DNA from: Geotoga petraea | GTDB lineage: Bacteria > Thermotogota > Thermotogae > Petrotogales > Petrotogaceae | Reading direction: 5' to 3' | Assembly (NCBI RefSeq): GCF_900102615.1 | Contig: NZ_FMYV01000007.1 | Span: forward strand, 1-64,000 | Length of the DNA stretch: 64,000 bases | Shown here: piece after piece, positions 34,891 through 44,369 of the stretch | Layout: every line of letters begins with the position of its first letter | Numbering within the stretch: the first letter of the stretch is position 1 | Translations under genes and position numbers: made by a program | Notes under the pieces: model-generated | Seen by the model: the letters and a program-made list of their open reading frames with translations, nothing else | What the model was told of the DNA's origin: nothing | Databases searched by the model: none

Positions 34891-35553
34891 ATGAAAAAAA
34901 GATACGATTTCCACACTCACACCCTACTTTCAGACGGAGTATTGTTGTTGAGTGAACAGTTGAGTTGGGCAAAGAAGAAAAATTATGGTGCCATTGGAAT
35001 TACAGATCACGCCGATGCTTCTAACATAGAAGAAATATTGAACAAATTACAACTTTTCATTGAAAAAGAAGAATTGTATTACGATATACAAATTGTGCCT
35101 GGGGTGGAACTAACACACTGTCCACCAAAAAGCATAAATAACTTGGCAAGAGAAGCAAAACAAAAAGGGGCTAAAATCGTCATTGTTCATGGAGAAACAA
35201 TTGTTGAACCAGTCCCTGAAGGGACAAACAAAGCAGCAATTGAGTCGGAGTATGTTGACATTCTTGCTCACCCTGGTTTAATTGAAAAAGAACTTGTAGA
35301 ACTCGCAGCAAAAAACGGTACCTATTTAGAAATTTCAACAAGAAGAGGGCATTCTCTTACAAATGGATATGTAGCAAAGTTGTCTTTAGAAAAAGGAGCA
35401 AAATTATTAGTTAATTCTGATGTACACACACCAGACAATTTTTTAGATTTTGAAGAGGCTAAAACAATAGCTCTTGGAGCTGGCATTCCAGAAGATAAAA
35501 TAGAAGAAATAATGCAAGGTAACCCGATTGATTTGTTGAATAAAATAGGATGA
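34891..35553 (+). CDS. PHP-domain phosphoesterase
   Basis: A 220-residue PHP protein. The metal motifs appear in order: FHTHTLLSDG at the start, ITDHAD, PGVELTH, IVHGET, DILAHPGL and NSDVHT. This is the histidinol-phosphatase/YcdX-like family. A specific substrate cannot be named. The ATG at 34891 is preferred (AAAGGAG upstream) over an earlier in-frame ATG at 34855 that lies next to the promoter TATAAT. It is divergent from the cyclase operon. Confidence 0.85.
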   Translation: MKKRYDFHTHTLLSDGVLLLSEQLSWAKKKNYGAIGITDHADASNIEEILNKLQLFIEKEELYYDIQIVPGVELTHCPPKSINNLAREAKQKGAKIVIVHGETIVEPVPEGTNKAAIESEYVDILAHPGLIEKELVELAAKNGTYLEISTRRGHSLTNGYVAKLSLEKGAKLLVNSDVHTPDNFLDFEEAKTIALGAGIPEDKIEEIMQGNPIDLLNKIG

Positions 35554-35655
35554 AACGAAATTGTTTCACAATTCTGTTGGAAGCTGGAAGTTAGAGGTAA
35601 AAAACTTTGCATGAGTCATGTTGAATTATGTTGAAACGAAAGAGGGCATAGATTT
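35554..35655. repeat. CAAC-array family hairpin repeat (degraded)
   Basis: AAATTGT-TTC-ACAATT hairpin followed by GTTGGAAGCTGGAAGTTAGAGG. It belongs to the same family as the repeats at 27.1, 44.4, 49.6, 54.9 and 58.3 kb. Confidence 0.45.
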
Positions 35656-35701
35656 TTTGTGGTGTTTTTAATAACAAATATATAACTAAGGAGCATAAAA
35701 A

Positions 35702-37060
35702 ATGAAAAAAATTTTATTACCTATTTTCTTGTTAGTTGGAATTTTTGCCATTTCAATGAATTTTGAAATAGGATTATATCCAACTTTGGGTTTGGACAAG
35801 AACTGGAACGAAGTTAATTTCAAAATCAACCACTTTTCAGAAAATTTTGATTTTCTTGCAGATTTGTCTGCTTTAAACGATGGAAAATATAAACCTTCTC
35901 ACGGAGAAGAATATTATTTTGGATACTATTTTTTCATGAATGAAGGTGGAATAAAACTTCATTTTGAAGATATTGATTTTTCTTTCGGAAGACTCAGACA
36001 TCATGACTTGGTTGATTCTCCTTATTCAGTTTTTATTTCTTCAGCAGATAACGCTGCAAATATAATGGACTTGAAGTATGAAAACGATAATATGTTTTAT
36101 GAAACAAGGTGGATAGGACTAAACCATGATTCCAATGTGGATCTTAGTTATGAAGCTGGCACTAAATACCCAGAAAGAGGGGCGAACTACAAAACTTATG
36201 GATTGATATTTGGAAATTATAGGTTTGCTTATCAAGAGTCGGCCGTTTATTTTGGAGAATATTTTGGTTTTGAATACTTTGCAAATCCTATACCAAATTT
36301 CTTTGTTCAATATACAACTCATTCTACTGGAAAACCTTGGTCTTATGGAAACAATGCAAATGCCATTATGGGTTTTATGCTTGATTATAAAGATGAAGAT
36401 AAATATTTATATTCGCAAATTTTGGTCGATGATATCAATATGAACAGGTTTTTGAACCCAGAAGGAAGGCAAAACCCAGATAAATTAGCCTGGTCTATCG
36501 GTGGAGATTTTTACACCGAATACGGGAGATTTGGACTCCACCACGGAGGAGCGACAAAATACACTTTTTCTCCTGTTTCGTTGAGCACTCCTTATGGTTA
36601 CACTTATTATCCTGATGTAGTTTACCCATATGATGGATACAAGGCAATTAATAGAGAAGATAACAATATAGGTTATATCCACGGAGAAAACAACCTCGCG
36701 TTTATGGTTGATTATTACAACAAATTTTTTGAAAATTATGAATACTCTGCTTCTGTAGAATATTCTATAACAGGTAGCCAATCTCCAATTGACCCCTGGC
36801 ATGAGTTAGGAAATACTCCTACAGGTACATATTTATTAGACGAAGAAATTCTCGAACATTCTATGATTTTCACTAACAATATAAATATGAATTTAAAATA
36901 TTTTGATCTTGGTTTTGGTTTCTCTATAGGTCAAATAAAAAATCAATTAGATTTGGTTTTGATAGAAGACACAGGAAGATTTATGTTTAAACCAGATCCA
37001 GACATAGACAAAAACATTTTTTCTTTTAACCTTCAATTTTCAAAACAATTTTCTTTTTAA
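35702..37060 (+). CDS. Exported beta-barrel protein, unknown
   Basis: A 452-residue protein with a signal peptide (MKKILLPIFLLVGIFAISM). The rest is rich in Tyr, Phe, Asn and Asp in alternating strands and ends in a run of aromatics (FNLQFSKQFSF), as in outer-membrane barrels. The size would suit a 16-18-strand channel. No family is recognised. It is monocistronic, with a terminator on its stop codon. Confidence 0.65.
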   Translation: MKKILLPIFLLVGIFAISMNFEIGLYPTLGLDKNWNEVNFKINHFSENFDFLADLSALNDGKYKPSHGEEYYFGYYFFMNEGGIKLHFEDIDFSFGRLRHHDLVDSPYSVFISSADNAANIMDLKYENDNMFYETRWIGLNHDSNVDLSYEAGTKYPERGANYKTYGLIFGNYRFAYQESAVYFGEYFGFEYFANPIPNFFVQYTTHSTGKPWSYGNNANAIMGFMLDYKDEDKYLYSQILVDDINMNRFLNPEGRQNPDKLAWSIGGDFYTEYGRFGLHHGGATKYTFSPVSLSTPYGYTYYPDVVYPYDGYKAINREDNNIGYIHGENNLAFMVDYYNKFFENYEYSASVEYSITGSQSPIDPWHELGNTPTGTYLLDEEILEHSMIFTNNINMNLKYFDLGFGFSIGQIKNQLDLVLIEDTGRFMFKPDPDIDKNIFSFNLQFSKQFSF

Positions 37061-37093
37061 AAATAACCAACTCAAACGAGTTGGTTATTTTTT
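37059..37093. terminator. Bidirectional terminator between converging genes
   Basis: A 15-bp stem (core ATAACCAACTC / GAGTTGGTTAT) with an AAAC loop and A/T tracts on both sides. It overlaps the ends of both converging genes. Confidence 0.85.
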
Positions 37094-38170
37094 ATCTATA
37101 TGTGCATTGTTGTAATTGTTGTTTGCAAATTTTGGCCAAGCTGTATCAGCTAATCCACCGTTTTCATCTTTTATTGCATAAAATATCCCGTCTTCAGAAC
37201 CAAAATACACTATACCATTTTCTGATATTGCAGGGCTGGAAAATATATTTCCCCCTGTCTCAAAACTCCATTTTTTACTTCCATCAGGATTTATGGCATA
37301 AAGTTTGTTGTCATTAGATCCTACATATATAGTTCCATCTTTTGCTAAAGCAGGTTGAGCATAAATACTACCATTTGTTTCAAATATCCAATTAATATTT
37401 CCATTTTTATCAAAAGAGTATAAAAAGTAATCGTTAAAGCCTGCATAAAATATATCTTCTCCTGAAAAAACAACACCTGAAAGCATTATCCATTTATCTG
37501 TATCAATGACCTGCTTTAGTGTTCCCCATTGGCTGAGTATTTGGATTTCTCCATTTGAAGTTCCAAAATATACTTGTGTTTTTTTATCTATAGATAATTC
37601 ACTTGTTAATTGTCCTTTGGAATAATATATCCATCTTAACTCGCCTTTACGATTAAGAGAATATATAAATCCACTACTGGTACCAAAATAGATATTATCT
37701 TTAGAATCTATTACTGGTGTAGAGTATATAAAACCGTTGGTTAAAAACTCCCAATTCATTTTTCCTTCTTGAGTTATTGAATATAAATAACCATCTTCAT
37801 TGCCTATATATATCGTTCCTTTGCTGTCTATAGCTGGAGATGCTGATATTTTTCTTATATCTATATTCCAATTCATAAAACCTGTTTGTGTATCAATAGA
37901 GTATAAGATATCTTGTCCTATATAAATATTCCCATAACTATCTAGAGCTGGACTATTTAATAATATTTCTTGTGTATTAAAAATCCAGTTTGATTTTCCG
38001 TCTTTGTTTAAACAATACAAATACCCATCCTGAGATCCAAAATATATGTTTTCTTTTGAATCTATGGCAGGATTGGTTGATATACTATCTCCTGTATTGT
38101 AAGTCCATAAAGGCTCAGAAAAAATATTTATAATAAATAACAATATAATTATTATGAAAAATTTTCGCAA
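37085..38170 (-). CDS. Exported PQQ-like beta-propeller protein
   Basis: A 361-residue protein with a signal peptide (MRKFFIIIILLFIINIFS). It consists of about eight repeats of the form PAIDSKxxIYFGSxDGYLYxLNxxGKxxWxF, which build a PQQ-binding-like (YncE/BamB-type) propeller. No cofactor-binding or catalytic motif can be asserted. It is probably a periplasmic binding or scaffold protein. Confidence 0.75.
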   Translation of the reverse strand: MRKFFIIIILLFIINIFSEPLWTYNTGDSISTNPAIDSKENIYFGSQDGYLYCLNKDGKSNWIFNTQEILLNSPALDSYGNIYIGQDILYSIDTQTGFMNWNIDIRKISASPAIDSKGTIYIGNEDGYLYSITQEGKMNWEFLTNGFIYSTPVIDSKDNIYFGTSSGFIYSLNRKGELRWIYYSKGQLTSELSIDKKTQVYFGTSNGEIQILSQWGTLKQVIDTDKWIMLSGVVFSGEDIFYAGFNDYFLYSFDKNGNINWIFETNGSIYAQPALAKDGTIYVGSNDNKLYAINPDGSKKWSFETGGNIFSSPAISENGIVYFGSEDGIFYAIKDENGGLADTAWPKFANNNYNNAHIDKK

Positions 38171-38222
38171 ACTATATGCTCCTTAATTTTTAAGTTATTT
38201 ATATTATAATCTATTTTTAAAA

Positions 38223-38247
38223 AATGCGGACTAAAGTCCGCACTTTT
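38223..38247. terminator. Terminator after the lipoprotein pair
   Basis: A TGCGGACT / AGTCCGCA stem with T6 on the minus strand and also on the plus strand. It lies just after the stop of the Cna-type lipoprotein. Confidence 0.85.
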
Positions 38248-38251
38248 TTAT

Positions 38252-39310
38252 TTAGTTTGTTGGATAAGGTTCATCATAAGTCATTATATCTTGTCTTATA
38301 ACAGTTCCACTGGATATTTTAAAAACTTTCCATATTGTTGCTTCTCCAGAAGGTACATTGTACACTGTGTAGTTTCCATTGTAATAAAGTTCTATTTTTG
38401 CTGATGAATTAGCTAGTGCATCACTAGTTGTTGTGTCTCCATGATTTGTATAATCTAAAATATAATAATAATAGTCTGCGTCACTATCTAAATTTGTAAT
38501 AGTTATTGTTTCTGGTCCATAACTTGATGTATCGTCATGATCAAGTTCAGCTTCAGAAGATATTTTAGCACTATAATAAACATGGTATTCTACTGTTCCA
38601 TCTTTAACTTTTACCAAATGCGAATCTAAATCTTCTGGATTTTCGCCCCAAGTCAAAATAATCCTTGTTTTTCCTTCTTCTAACACAGGAGTCATAGTCA
38701 AATCTTGAGTTGTAGTATTGTTTCCAACAACAGTAATATTGTATGAGGTTGTTGTGTAATCCGTTTTTATAAGTTCCAAAGTATAATATCCATATGATTT
38801 TATAAAACTAAAGTTTCCAGAAGAATCTGTATTGTATGTATTAATTATAGTTCCCGTAGTATTATTTAATCCTTCTCTTAATTTCAATGTGACATTATCT
38901 ATTCCTGTTCCGTTTAAAGCATCTTGAACTCTGCCTTGATATGTTCCATCACCACTATAAGAGGTAGAAAGATATAATATTTGAGGATATATCTCTGTTT
39001 CATCTTTTTTGATTTCAACTGTTCCATCTGCTTCTAAATATCCAGTTTTTTGAAATGATATAGAATATGAACCTATTGGAGCTTCTGAAAAACTATATTT
39101 TCCATTCGAATCAGAGCTCTTTGTTTCTGTATGATGAGAACTATGTAATGTTATTTCTACTCCACTTATTGGATCATTTGTAACTGCGTCTTTTATTGTT
39201 CCTTCCAAATTTCCTAAATCTTGTTCTTCTCCTAATAATGTAGTTAAATCACAAGATGTAAAAAGAAAAACTAGAGAAAAAACAGTAAAAAATAATACAA
39301 TTTTTTTCAT
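38252..39310 (-). CDS. Lipoprotein with carboxypeptidase-regulatory-like repeats
   Basis: A 352-residue lipoprotein. The ATG at 39310 gives a signal peptide with lipobox FTSC (Cys20) and has a GGGGGAG ribosome site. Two CarboxypepD_reg/Cna-B-like beta domains follow (GNLEGTIKDAVTNDPISGVEITL; GTYQGRVQDALNGTGIDNVTLKL). Then comes a domain with LTWGENPEDLDSHL, seen in surface proteins of the YfaP/DUF2135 type. It is probably surface-attached on the sheath or outer membrane. It lies 34 bases after a second lipoprotein. Confidence 0.75.
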   Translation of the reverse strand: MKKIVLFFTVFSLVFLFTSCDLTTLLGEEQDLGNLEGTIKDAVTNDPISGVEITLHSSHHTETKSSDSNGKYSFSEAPIGSYSISFQKTGYLEADGTVEIKKDETEIYPQILYLSTSYSGDGTYQGRVQDALNGTGIDNVTLKLREGLNNTTGTIINTYNTDSSGNFSFIKSYGYYTLELIKTDYTTTSYNITVVGNNTTTQDLTMTPVLEEGKTRIILTWGENPEDLDSHLVKVKDGTVEYHVYYSAKISSEAELDHDDTSSYGPETITITNLDSDADYYYYILDYTNHGDTTTSDALANSSAKIELYYNGNYTVYNVPSGEATIWKVFKISSGTVIRQDIMTYDEPYPTN

Positions 39311-39344
39311 TTGTCTCCCCCTTTTTTTTGAAATAATTAATAAA

Positions 39345-40589
39345 TTATTTCGATATATAACCGTATTCATAACCATCTATAGGGTTGAAATACAAATCAA
39401 AATTGCTATTATTTGAAGTTATCGCAGAAAAAAAGCTAAATTCTGTGACATTTTCAGGATACCATATATCTTGCCATCCTGATAAGCTAGAAAGATCTGG
39501 CATATTATAATTATATAAATTTGAAGAACCTAACCAACCTGTAGTATTAGTTATATACCATTTCCTTAAATAATCACTACTTTGAACTTCAAATTGATAC
39601 GCTCTTGTTTCATGCGTAGAAATCCCAGAATCATAATTATTCCAAGATAAAGATACTACATTTGAATCATTTGTTAAAACTGGTTCTGCCCAAGTAGATG
39701 AAGGTAAGGTGTTCATATATTCCGTTGAATTAACAGAATTTTTATATTTATAAATTCCTGTATATAGATCAGATTCATTTTCTGAAATTACCAAAATATG
39801 TAAATCTGAACTATCTAAGATCGAATTTGGAATCTTGGCGCTGTTATAGCCCTCTAGATAAGGGAAAACTAATGTTTCTCCTCCTACCAATATTTCAGAC
39901 CAAACATTTACACCTTCAAGCGTTGAAGTTGCTGAAAAAGTTTCTAAAGTAACAAAATCACTTACTGATATATTTTTAGTAACTTCTCCTGAAACCTCTA
40001 AATCCCTATCTATATAAATACTATCGTGGTAATCATCATAATCCGTTGTAGTTGTTATAACAAAATCTTTTGTGCCATTGACAACAGGAAGTTCATAACT
40101 TAAATCATCGTTACCTGATGGAGTATGAAACCCATGATACACTCCATAAAACATAGCTGTATATTTATTCAAAAAATCATATGAGAAATTTACGTTAATT
40201 GTTGCTGGATTTGTTTCTACAGTCCAATCTTCAAAATTCATATTTAAAGTTGCTAACTCATCTTTATTTGCATTTATTATTTCTATATCATAACCATATT
40301 TATTTTGATATTGGTCATAATATTCATATACAACAAAAACACTGTAGTTTCCATCTTCTGCTTCTGGTGTAAAAGCATATCTTCCTAAAGAACCTGTTAG
40401 TTCATTCCAATCCCCTGATTTACCATCTTTGTAAGCAAAAAATTTAACATTTGTCTCTATTTCATTTACAAGCGTATTAATTACTATTTGTTCTGGGCTT
40501 CCGTCGTCACCAACATTTTGACCAGGAATACAAGAAACAAATAAAACTGCAGTAGAAATAATTAGTACAAAAAACAAAAATTTTTTCAT
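39345..40589 (-). CDS. Lipoprotein, unknown
   Basis: A 414-residue protein with lipobox FVSC (Cys20) and a very strong AAGGAGGGGG ribosome site. The mature part is rich in Tyr, Asp, Asn, Ser and Thr with beta-strand character, as in surface adhesins or carbohydrate-binding proteins. No domain is recognised. It is the first gene of a two-lipoprotein operon. Confidence 0.6.
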   Translation of the reverse strand: MKKFLFFVLIISTAVLFVSCIPGQNVGDDGSPEQIVINTLVNEIETNVKFFAYKDGKSGDWNELTGSLGRYAFTPEAEDGNYSVFVVYEYYDQYQNKYGYDIEIINANKDELATLNMNFEDWTVETNPATINVNFSYDFLNKYTAMFYGVYHGFHTPSGNDDLSYELPVVNGTKDFVITTTTDYDDYHDSIYIDRDLEVSGEVTKNISVSDFVTLETFSATSTLEGVNVWSEILVGGETLVFPYLEGYNSAKIPNSILDSSDLHILVISENESDLYTGIYKYKNSVNSTEYMNTLPSSTWAEPVLTNDSNVVSLSWNNYDSGISTHETRAYQFEVQSSDYLRKWYITNTTGWLGSSNLYNYNMPDLSSLSGWQDIWYPENVTEFSFFSAITSNNSNFDLYFNPIDGYEYGYISK

Positions 40590-40756
40590 TTAAATCCCCC
40601 TCCTTTGTGTTTTCTTTTTTTTTGTAAATATTATACTCTTTATTTGTTTAATATTCATATATCATTAATTTCATTTTAATTATATAAAAATAAAAATAAA
40701 CAAAAAAAGAATATAATTAACAATAATGAAATCATTACATTTGGTAATAATCGCCA

Positions 40757-40787
40757 ACAGAAAACGGGCTTGTTAGCCCGTTTTTTT
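40757..40787. terminator. Hairpin terminator
   Basis: AAACGGGCT / AGCCCG arms and TTTTTTT on the plus strand. On the minus strand it overlaps the stop codon of a gene relic. Bases 40590-41329 have no whole gene: they hold this hairpin, a relic, the MITE copy 2 and two further repeats. Confidence 0.7.
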
Positions 40788-40901
40788 AATACATTTTATT
40801 GATTTTTCAACGTCTATATCAAATTCTAAATATGATTCATTTCTTAAATTATAAGGTTCATGATAATTGTACTGAAGTTCTTCAAATGAATTAAGGTTGA
40901 C
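40773..40901 (-). pseudogene. 3' end of a lost gene
   Basis: A minus-strand frame without a start codon reads NSFEELQYNYHEPYNLRNES, then YLEFDIDVEKSIKCIKKTG, and ends in TAA inside a terminator. Codon use looks coding and the terminator is in place, so this seems the tail of a deleted gene. The family is not recognised. Confidence 0.35.
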
Positions 40902-40963
40902 TCAACCAACCAATTTTATTATGTTATAATTTTATTTATAGAAGATTGTTAGTTTTTTCATCA

Positions 40964-41158
40964 AAAATAATAAATAGATGCGATGAACTATTGAAAATTA
41001 TTGTACAAAATTTATCTGAAAGAACGATGGAAATGCGTTAAAAAAATTGTATGTCTGAGCTGTTTTTTGCGAGTTTGCAATTTTTAGCATTTCCAAGTGA
41101 TTGAAGATATTATTTTTTCAATAATTTGATCTAGTGAAGAGCTCTTTTTATTATTTAA
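40964..41158. repeat. MITE-like palindromic repeat, copy 2
   Basis: Same element as 21116-21312, with about ten substitutions by eye. The right inverted end has drifted (TTTTTATTATTT). It lies next to a gene relic. Confidence 0.7.
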
Positions 41159-41160
41159 AT

Positions 41161-41233
41161 AAAAATGAAAATCCTAAACACCCCCATGCTTCGCATGACC
41201 CCTCTTAAACATTAATAGGGGATTTATTTTCTT
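41161..41233 (-). repeat. Double-hairpin GGGGTGTT repeat, copy A
   Basis: On the minus strand: CCCCT..AGGGG hairpin, then CATGC-GAA-GCATG, then GGGGGTGTTTAG and a T-rich tail. It has the same layout as 54849-54923, where the second stem is GTCAGT-GAA-ACTGAC. Similar elements are, as I recall, seen in many bacterial phyla. Confidence 0.6.
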
Positions 41234-41300
41234 CGAAAATTGACTGATTAGATCCTTACGACTCACTTCGTTCGCTCAGGATGACATAAGTAATTTTTTA
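41225..41300. repeat. GATTAGATCC...CTCAGGATGACA repeat
   Basis: TTCGAAAATTGACTGATTAG is joined to CGACTCACTTCGTTCGCTC and AGGATGACATAAGTAA. Both halves recur, apart, at 57958-58000 and 58214-58256. Confidence 0.5.
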
Positions 41301-41329
41301 AGAAATTAATTATATAGGAGTTGATCATT

Positions 41330-41872
41330 TTGCAAGCTTTATTAAGCATATTACCAGAGCCATTTTATTCTGAAATTTCAGAATTATGGGAAAAACTTGA
41401 AAATAAATTTGATGTCAAATTTATTCAAAACAGCGTTCCTTTTCCACATTTTACCTGGAACGTGGCAGAAGAGTATCTTATAAAAGATAAACTCGAATAT
41501 TTTAGAAAAGGTTTTAAAAAAGTTGATTCTTTTGTTATTAAAACTTCTGGAATAGGTGTTTTTACAGGAGATAAAAAAGTGTTGTATATACCTATAAAAC
41601 CTACTGAAGAACTTTTGAATTATCACGAATATATTTGGAATTTGTGCGAAATAAACAAAACTCAAATGAATGAATATTATTCACCAGAAAATTGGTTTCC
41701 ACATATTACATTAGCTGTTGAGGATATTAAAACTGAAAATATAGGAAAAGTTGTAGAATTCTTGGCGGATACAAAATTCAAATACGAAATAAAAATTGAC
41801 AATATCTCATTTGTATATAGAGAAGTTGGAAAAGAGCTCAAAGTAGAACGTTCCTATGGGTTGGATTATTAA
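41330..41872 (+). CDS. 2H phosphoesterase (2'-5' RNA ligase-like)
   Basis: A 180-residue protein with the two HxT motifs of the LigT/2H family: PHFTWNV near residue 40 and PHITLAV near residue 127. These enzymes open or join 2'-5' or cyclic phosphate bonds in RNA or nucleotides. The start is TTG at 41330, 9 bases after AGGAG; an in-frame TTG at 41321 would touch the ribosome site. It converges on the response regulator gene, their ends overlapping by 4 bases. Confidence 0.75.
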   Translation: MQALLSILPEPFYSEISELWEKLENKFDVKFIQNSVPFPHFTWNVAEEYLIKDKLEYFRKGFKKVDSFVIKTSGIGVFTGDKKVLYIPIKPTEELLNYHEYIWNLCEINKTQMNEYYSPENWFPHITLAVEDIKTENIGKVVEFLADTKFKYEIKIDNISFVYREVGKELKVERSYGLDY

Positions 41873-42615
41873 AGGTCAAATTTTACTTTGAAATTTTGTA
41901 TATAACTTCTACCAACTTTTAAAATAGTACCTTCTTTGTCGCTAAGCTCTACAATATAATCTCTCAAGAACTGTTTTTGTATTTTGGCAACTTTATCCAT
42001 TGCCACTATATAACTTTTGTGTATTCTCAAGAACTTTTTGGGATTTAAATTGATTTCTAATTTTTTCAAAGATGCATCATAAAAGTGTTCTTTATCGTGT
42101 GTACACAAAAATGTGTACTTTTCTTGTGCTTTGAAATAATATACATCTTCTTCGGGAATTATAGTTATTTCATTATGCCCTTTTATAGAAAACCTCGTAA
42201 TATACTCTTCTTTTTTAATTAATTCTTTGATCATATCAAGCATGCTTGAATCCAATTTCTGATTTTTATCTATCACTCTGTTTAATGATTTTTCTAATCT
42301 ACTCTTATCCATAGGTTTCAAAATATAATCCACTGCATTTTCTTCAAAAGCTTTTAGAGCATATTTTTCGTAAGCAGTAACAAAAACAATCATTGGGTCG
42401 TATTGGATTTCTTGAAGAACTTCAAACCCATTTTTCCCAGGCATATTTATATCCAGAAAAATCAAATCTGGTCTTTTAGAATTAATCTCTTTTATCGCTG
42501 CTTCCCCATCTTCAGCTTCTCCAACTATTTCGATATAATCAAAATCCTCGAGCATGTTTTTTAGTCTATTTAAAGAATGTGGTTCATCTTCGGCAATAAT
42601 ACAACTTATGGTCAT
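41869..42615 (-). CDS. LytTR-type response regulator
   Basis: A 248-residue regulator. The receiver domain (1-120) has the acidic pair EDE, the phospho-acceptor Asp in LIFLDINMPG (about residue 56) and the switch Thr/Lys (FVTAYEK, LKPMDK). The LytTR DNA-binding domain covers about 145-248 (FSIKGHNEITIIPEEDVYYF, FLRIHKSYIVAM). It pairs with the kinase 23 bases upstream. Confidence 0.9.
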   Translation of the reverse strand: MTISCIIAEDEPHSLNRLKNMLEDFDYIEIVGEAEDGEAAIKEINSKRPDLIFLDINMPGKNGFEVLQEIQYDPMIVFVTAYEKYALKAFEENAVDYILKPMDKSRLEKSLNRVIDKNQKLDSSMLDMIKELIKKEEYITRFSIKGHNEITIIPEEDVYYFKAQEKYTFLCTHDKEHFYDASLKKLEINLNPKKFLRIHKSYIVAMDKVAKIQKQFLRDYIVELSDKEGTILKVGRSYIQNFKVKFDL

Positions 42616-42638
42616 TTTTTAGCCTCCTTTAGAGGAAA

Positions 42639-43664
42639 TTATATTTCAACTGTTACACCATTTTTTTCATTTTGTTTTATTTCTAATTTTGCATCTTCTC
42701 CATACAAAATTTTTAATCTTTCTTTTACAGACCTCACACCAAAACCGAGTTTGAAATCTTTACTTTCAATTCCTACCCCATCGTCTATAACAGAAATCTT
42801 TATTTTTTTATCCACTGTTTTTATAACTATTTGTACTTTACCATTTCCTTTTTTTGGTGAAATTCCGTGTATTATTGAATTTTCCACTATTGGTTCAATA
42901 CACAAAGGAGGTATTTCTGCATTTTTCAATTCAGGATTACAAATTATTTCGTATTCCATCCTGTTTCCGAGTCTGACTTTTTCAATGTCCAAATATTTTT
43001 TTACCAAGTCAATTTCCTGTTCTAAAGTATAATATTCATTTTCAGACGAATACAATATTTTTCTGTAAATTGTAGATAAGTTCAAGATCATTTCTTCCAC
43101 TTTTTCGGGATGATCGTAAACCAAATCAAGAATTGTATTCAAAGTATTGAACAAAAAATGGGGGTTTATTTTTGATTGTAAAGCAGCTAATTCAGATTTT
43201 AAATTCAATTTTTCCAGTCTTTCGTTTTCTTTCATTTCATTTTCTATGTCTGTTTTAAGCTTTTTATATATAAATCCTAAAAACACTACAATAAAAATAA
43301 GAATTATATTAGTTATCATCAAAAAATTTTGAACCGCCTCTGATACACTGAACATTTGAATAGGTAATAGAAGTCTGGATAAAAATAAAGATAGCTCTAT
43401 TCCCAAAAACAACGACAAGAATATCAATAAAAGTTTTGAAAGTCTTTTGAATATCTTTATTTCTATCGTTTCTCTAAGATATCTTTTGAACAGTGAATCA
43501 ATAACAAAATAAATATACCCAACAGAATTAGTGAAGATAAGCGATATAGCTATATTTATATTGTATCTGTAAAAAGTAGAAGAGATCAGAACTATGATCA
43601 TGGAAAGGATAAACCCAGATATTTGGTTTATAATAGTTATTTGCAATAATTTTTTTAACATCAT
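42639..43664 (-). CDS. LytS-type sensor histidine kinase
   Basis: A 341-residue kinase. Four membrane helices (about 10-130), then the His_kinase domain with His169 in INPHFLFNTLN and an ATPase domain with the N box (PIVENSIIHG) and G box (VIDDGVGI). The LytS/YehU family usually senses envelope or peptide cues. It overlaps the upstream TPR protein by 4 bases. It ends abruptly after GVTVEI; no extra C-terminal domain. Confidence 0.88.
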   Translation of the reverse strand: MMLKKLLQITIINQISGFILSMIIVLISSTFYRYNINIAISLIFTNSVGYIYFVIDSLFKRYLRETIEIKIFKRLSKLLLIFLSLFLGIELSLFLSRLLLPIQMFSVSEAVQNFLMITNIILIFIVVFLGFIYKKLKTDIENEMKENERLEKLNLKSELAALQSKINPHFLFNTLNTILDLVYDHPEKVEEMILNLSTIYRKILYSSENEYYTLEQEIDLVKKYLDIEKVRLGNRMEYEIICNPELKNAEIPPLCIEPIVENSIIHGISPKKGNGKVQIVIKTVDKKIKISVIDDGVGIESKDFKLGFGVRSVKERLKILYGEDAKLEIKQNEKNGVTVEI

Positions 43665-44317
43665 TTTACCCTCTGAAGAATATCTATTCTATCTATAATT
43701 TCTGTTCTCATTTCTGGGCTTATATCTTCAGAGATAAGATGTTCATAAATTTGAATGGCTTTTTCATATTTTTTTTGTTTTTCATAAACTAAGCCTAACT
43801 TATATTTTATTTTTTCTATTTCTTCTTCAATTTCACCATCTTTATAGTTTATTATTATATGATTATAATCTTCAGAAGCTATACCTAAACAAAAAGAATT
43901 TGAACTTGTAAAGCAGCTTTCGGCCCTAATAAATCTATATTCTAATTTATCCTCTCTTTCTATAACATCTTCCATTTCGGTATAACCTGAAATGATATAC
44001 CACATTTTAGAAGGTGGAAACCACTGATAATTGGATATTTTTATCAAAAGAGAACCATATTTTAAATGATAATACGGTTTGTTTTCTATTCTAAAAGCTT
44101 CTTCATAAAGTTCTTTTGCCCTATCTAAAGATTCTTTGTCCCCCAAATCTTCATATATCTCTGCGAGCTTTGACCTGGATTGATGATCAGTCTGATCATA
44201 TGCAACCCATTTTTCTAAAACTTGAATTTGTTTTTTAGTTTGATCAATATTCAAAGAAAAAACAATTGTTATTAAATTTATTATTAAAAATATAGATAGT
44301 ATTTTTTTTAAACCCAT
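43661..44317 (-). CDS. Exported TPR-like protein of the two-component operon
   Basis: A 218-residue protein with an N-terminal signal or anchor (MGLKKILSIFLIINLITIVF). Helical repeats follow (DHQSRSKLAEIYEDLGDKES; KLGLVYEKQKKYEKAIQIYE), with a central non-repeat part holding two Cys. It is translationally coupled to the LytS-like kinase (4-base overlap). It may modulate or be sensed by that kinase; this is inference from position. Confidence 0.6.
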   Translation of the reverse strand: MGLKKILSIFLIINLITIVFSLNIDQTKKQIQVLEKWVAYDQTDHQSRSKLAEIYEDLGDKESLDRAKELYEEAFRIENKPYYHLKYGSLLIKISNYQWFPPSKMWYIISGYTEMEDVIEREDKLEYRFIRAESCFTSSNSFCLGIASEDYNHIIINYKDGEIEEEIEKIKYKLGLVYEKQKKYEKAIQIYEHLISEDISPEMRTEIIDRIDILQRVK

Positions 44318-44369
44318 GAGTTAGTCACCCTTTTTGGTAAAATAAATTTATTAAATTTATTTTGTTGTT

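Noticed and set aside
34751-34972. 73-codon minus-strand ORF upstream of the cyclase
   Set aside because: It overlaps the promoter and start of the PHP gene and has no ribosome site; its hydrophobic stretch comes from AT-rich promoter DNA.
36485-36802. 105-codon minus-strand ORF within the beta-barrel gene
   Set aside because: Antisense shadow with no ribosome site; the plus-strand frame has a signal peptide and barrel end.
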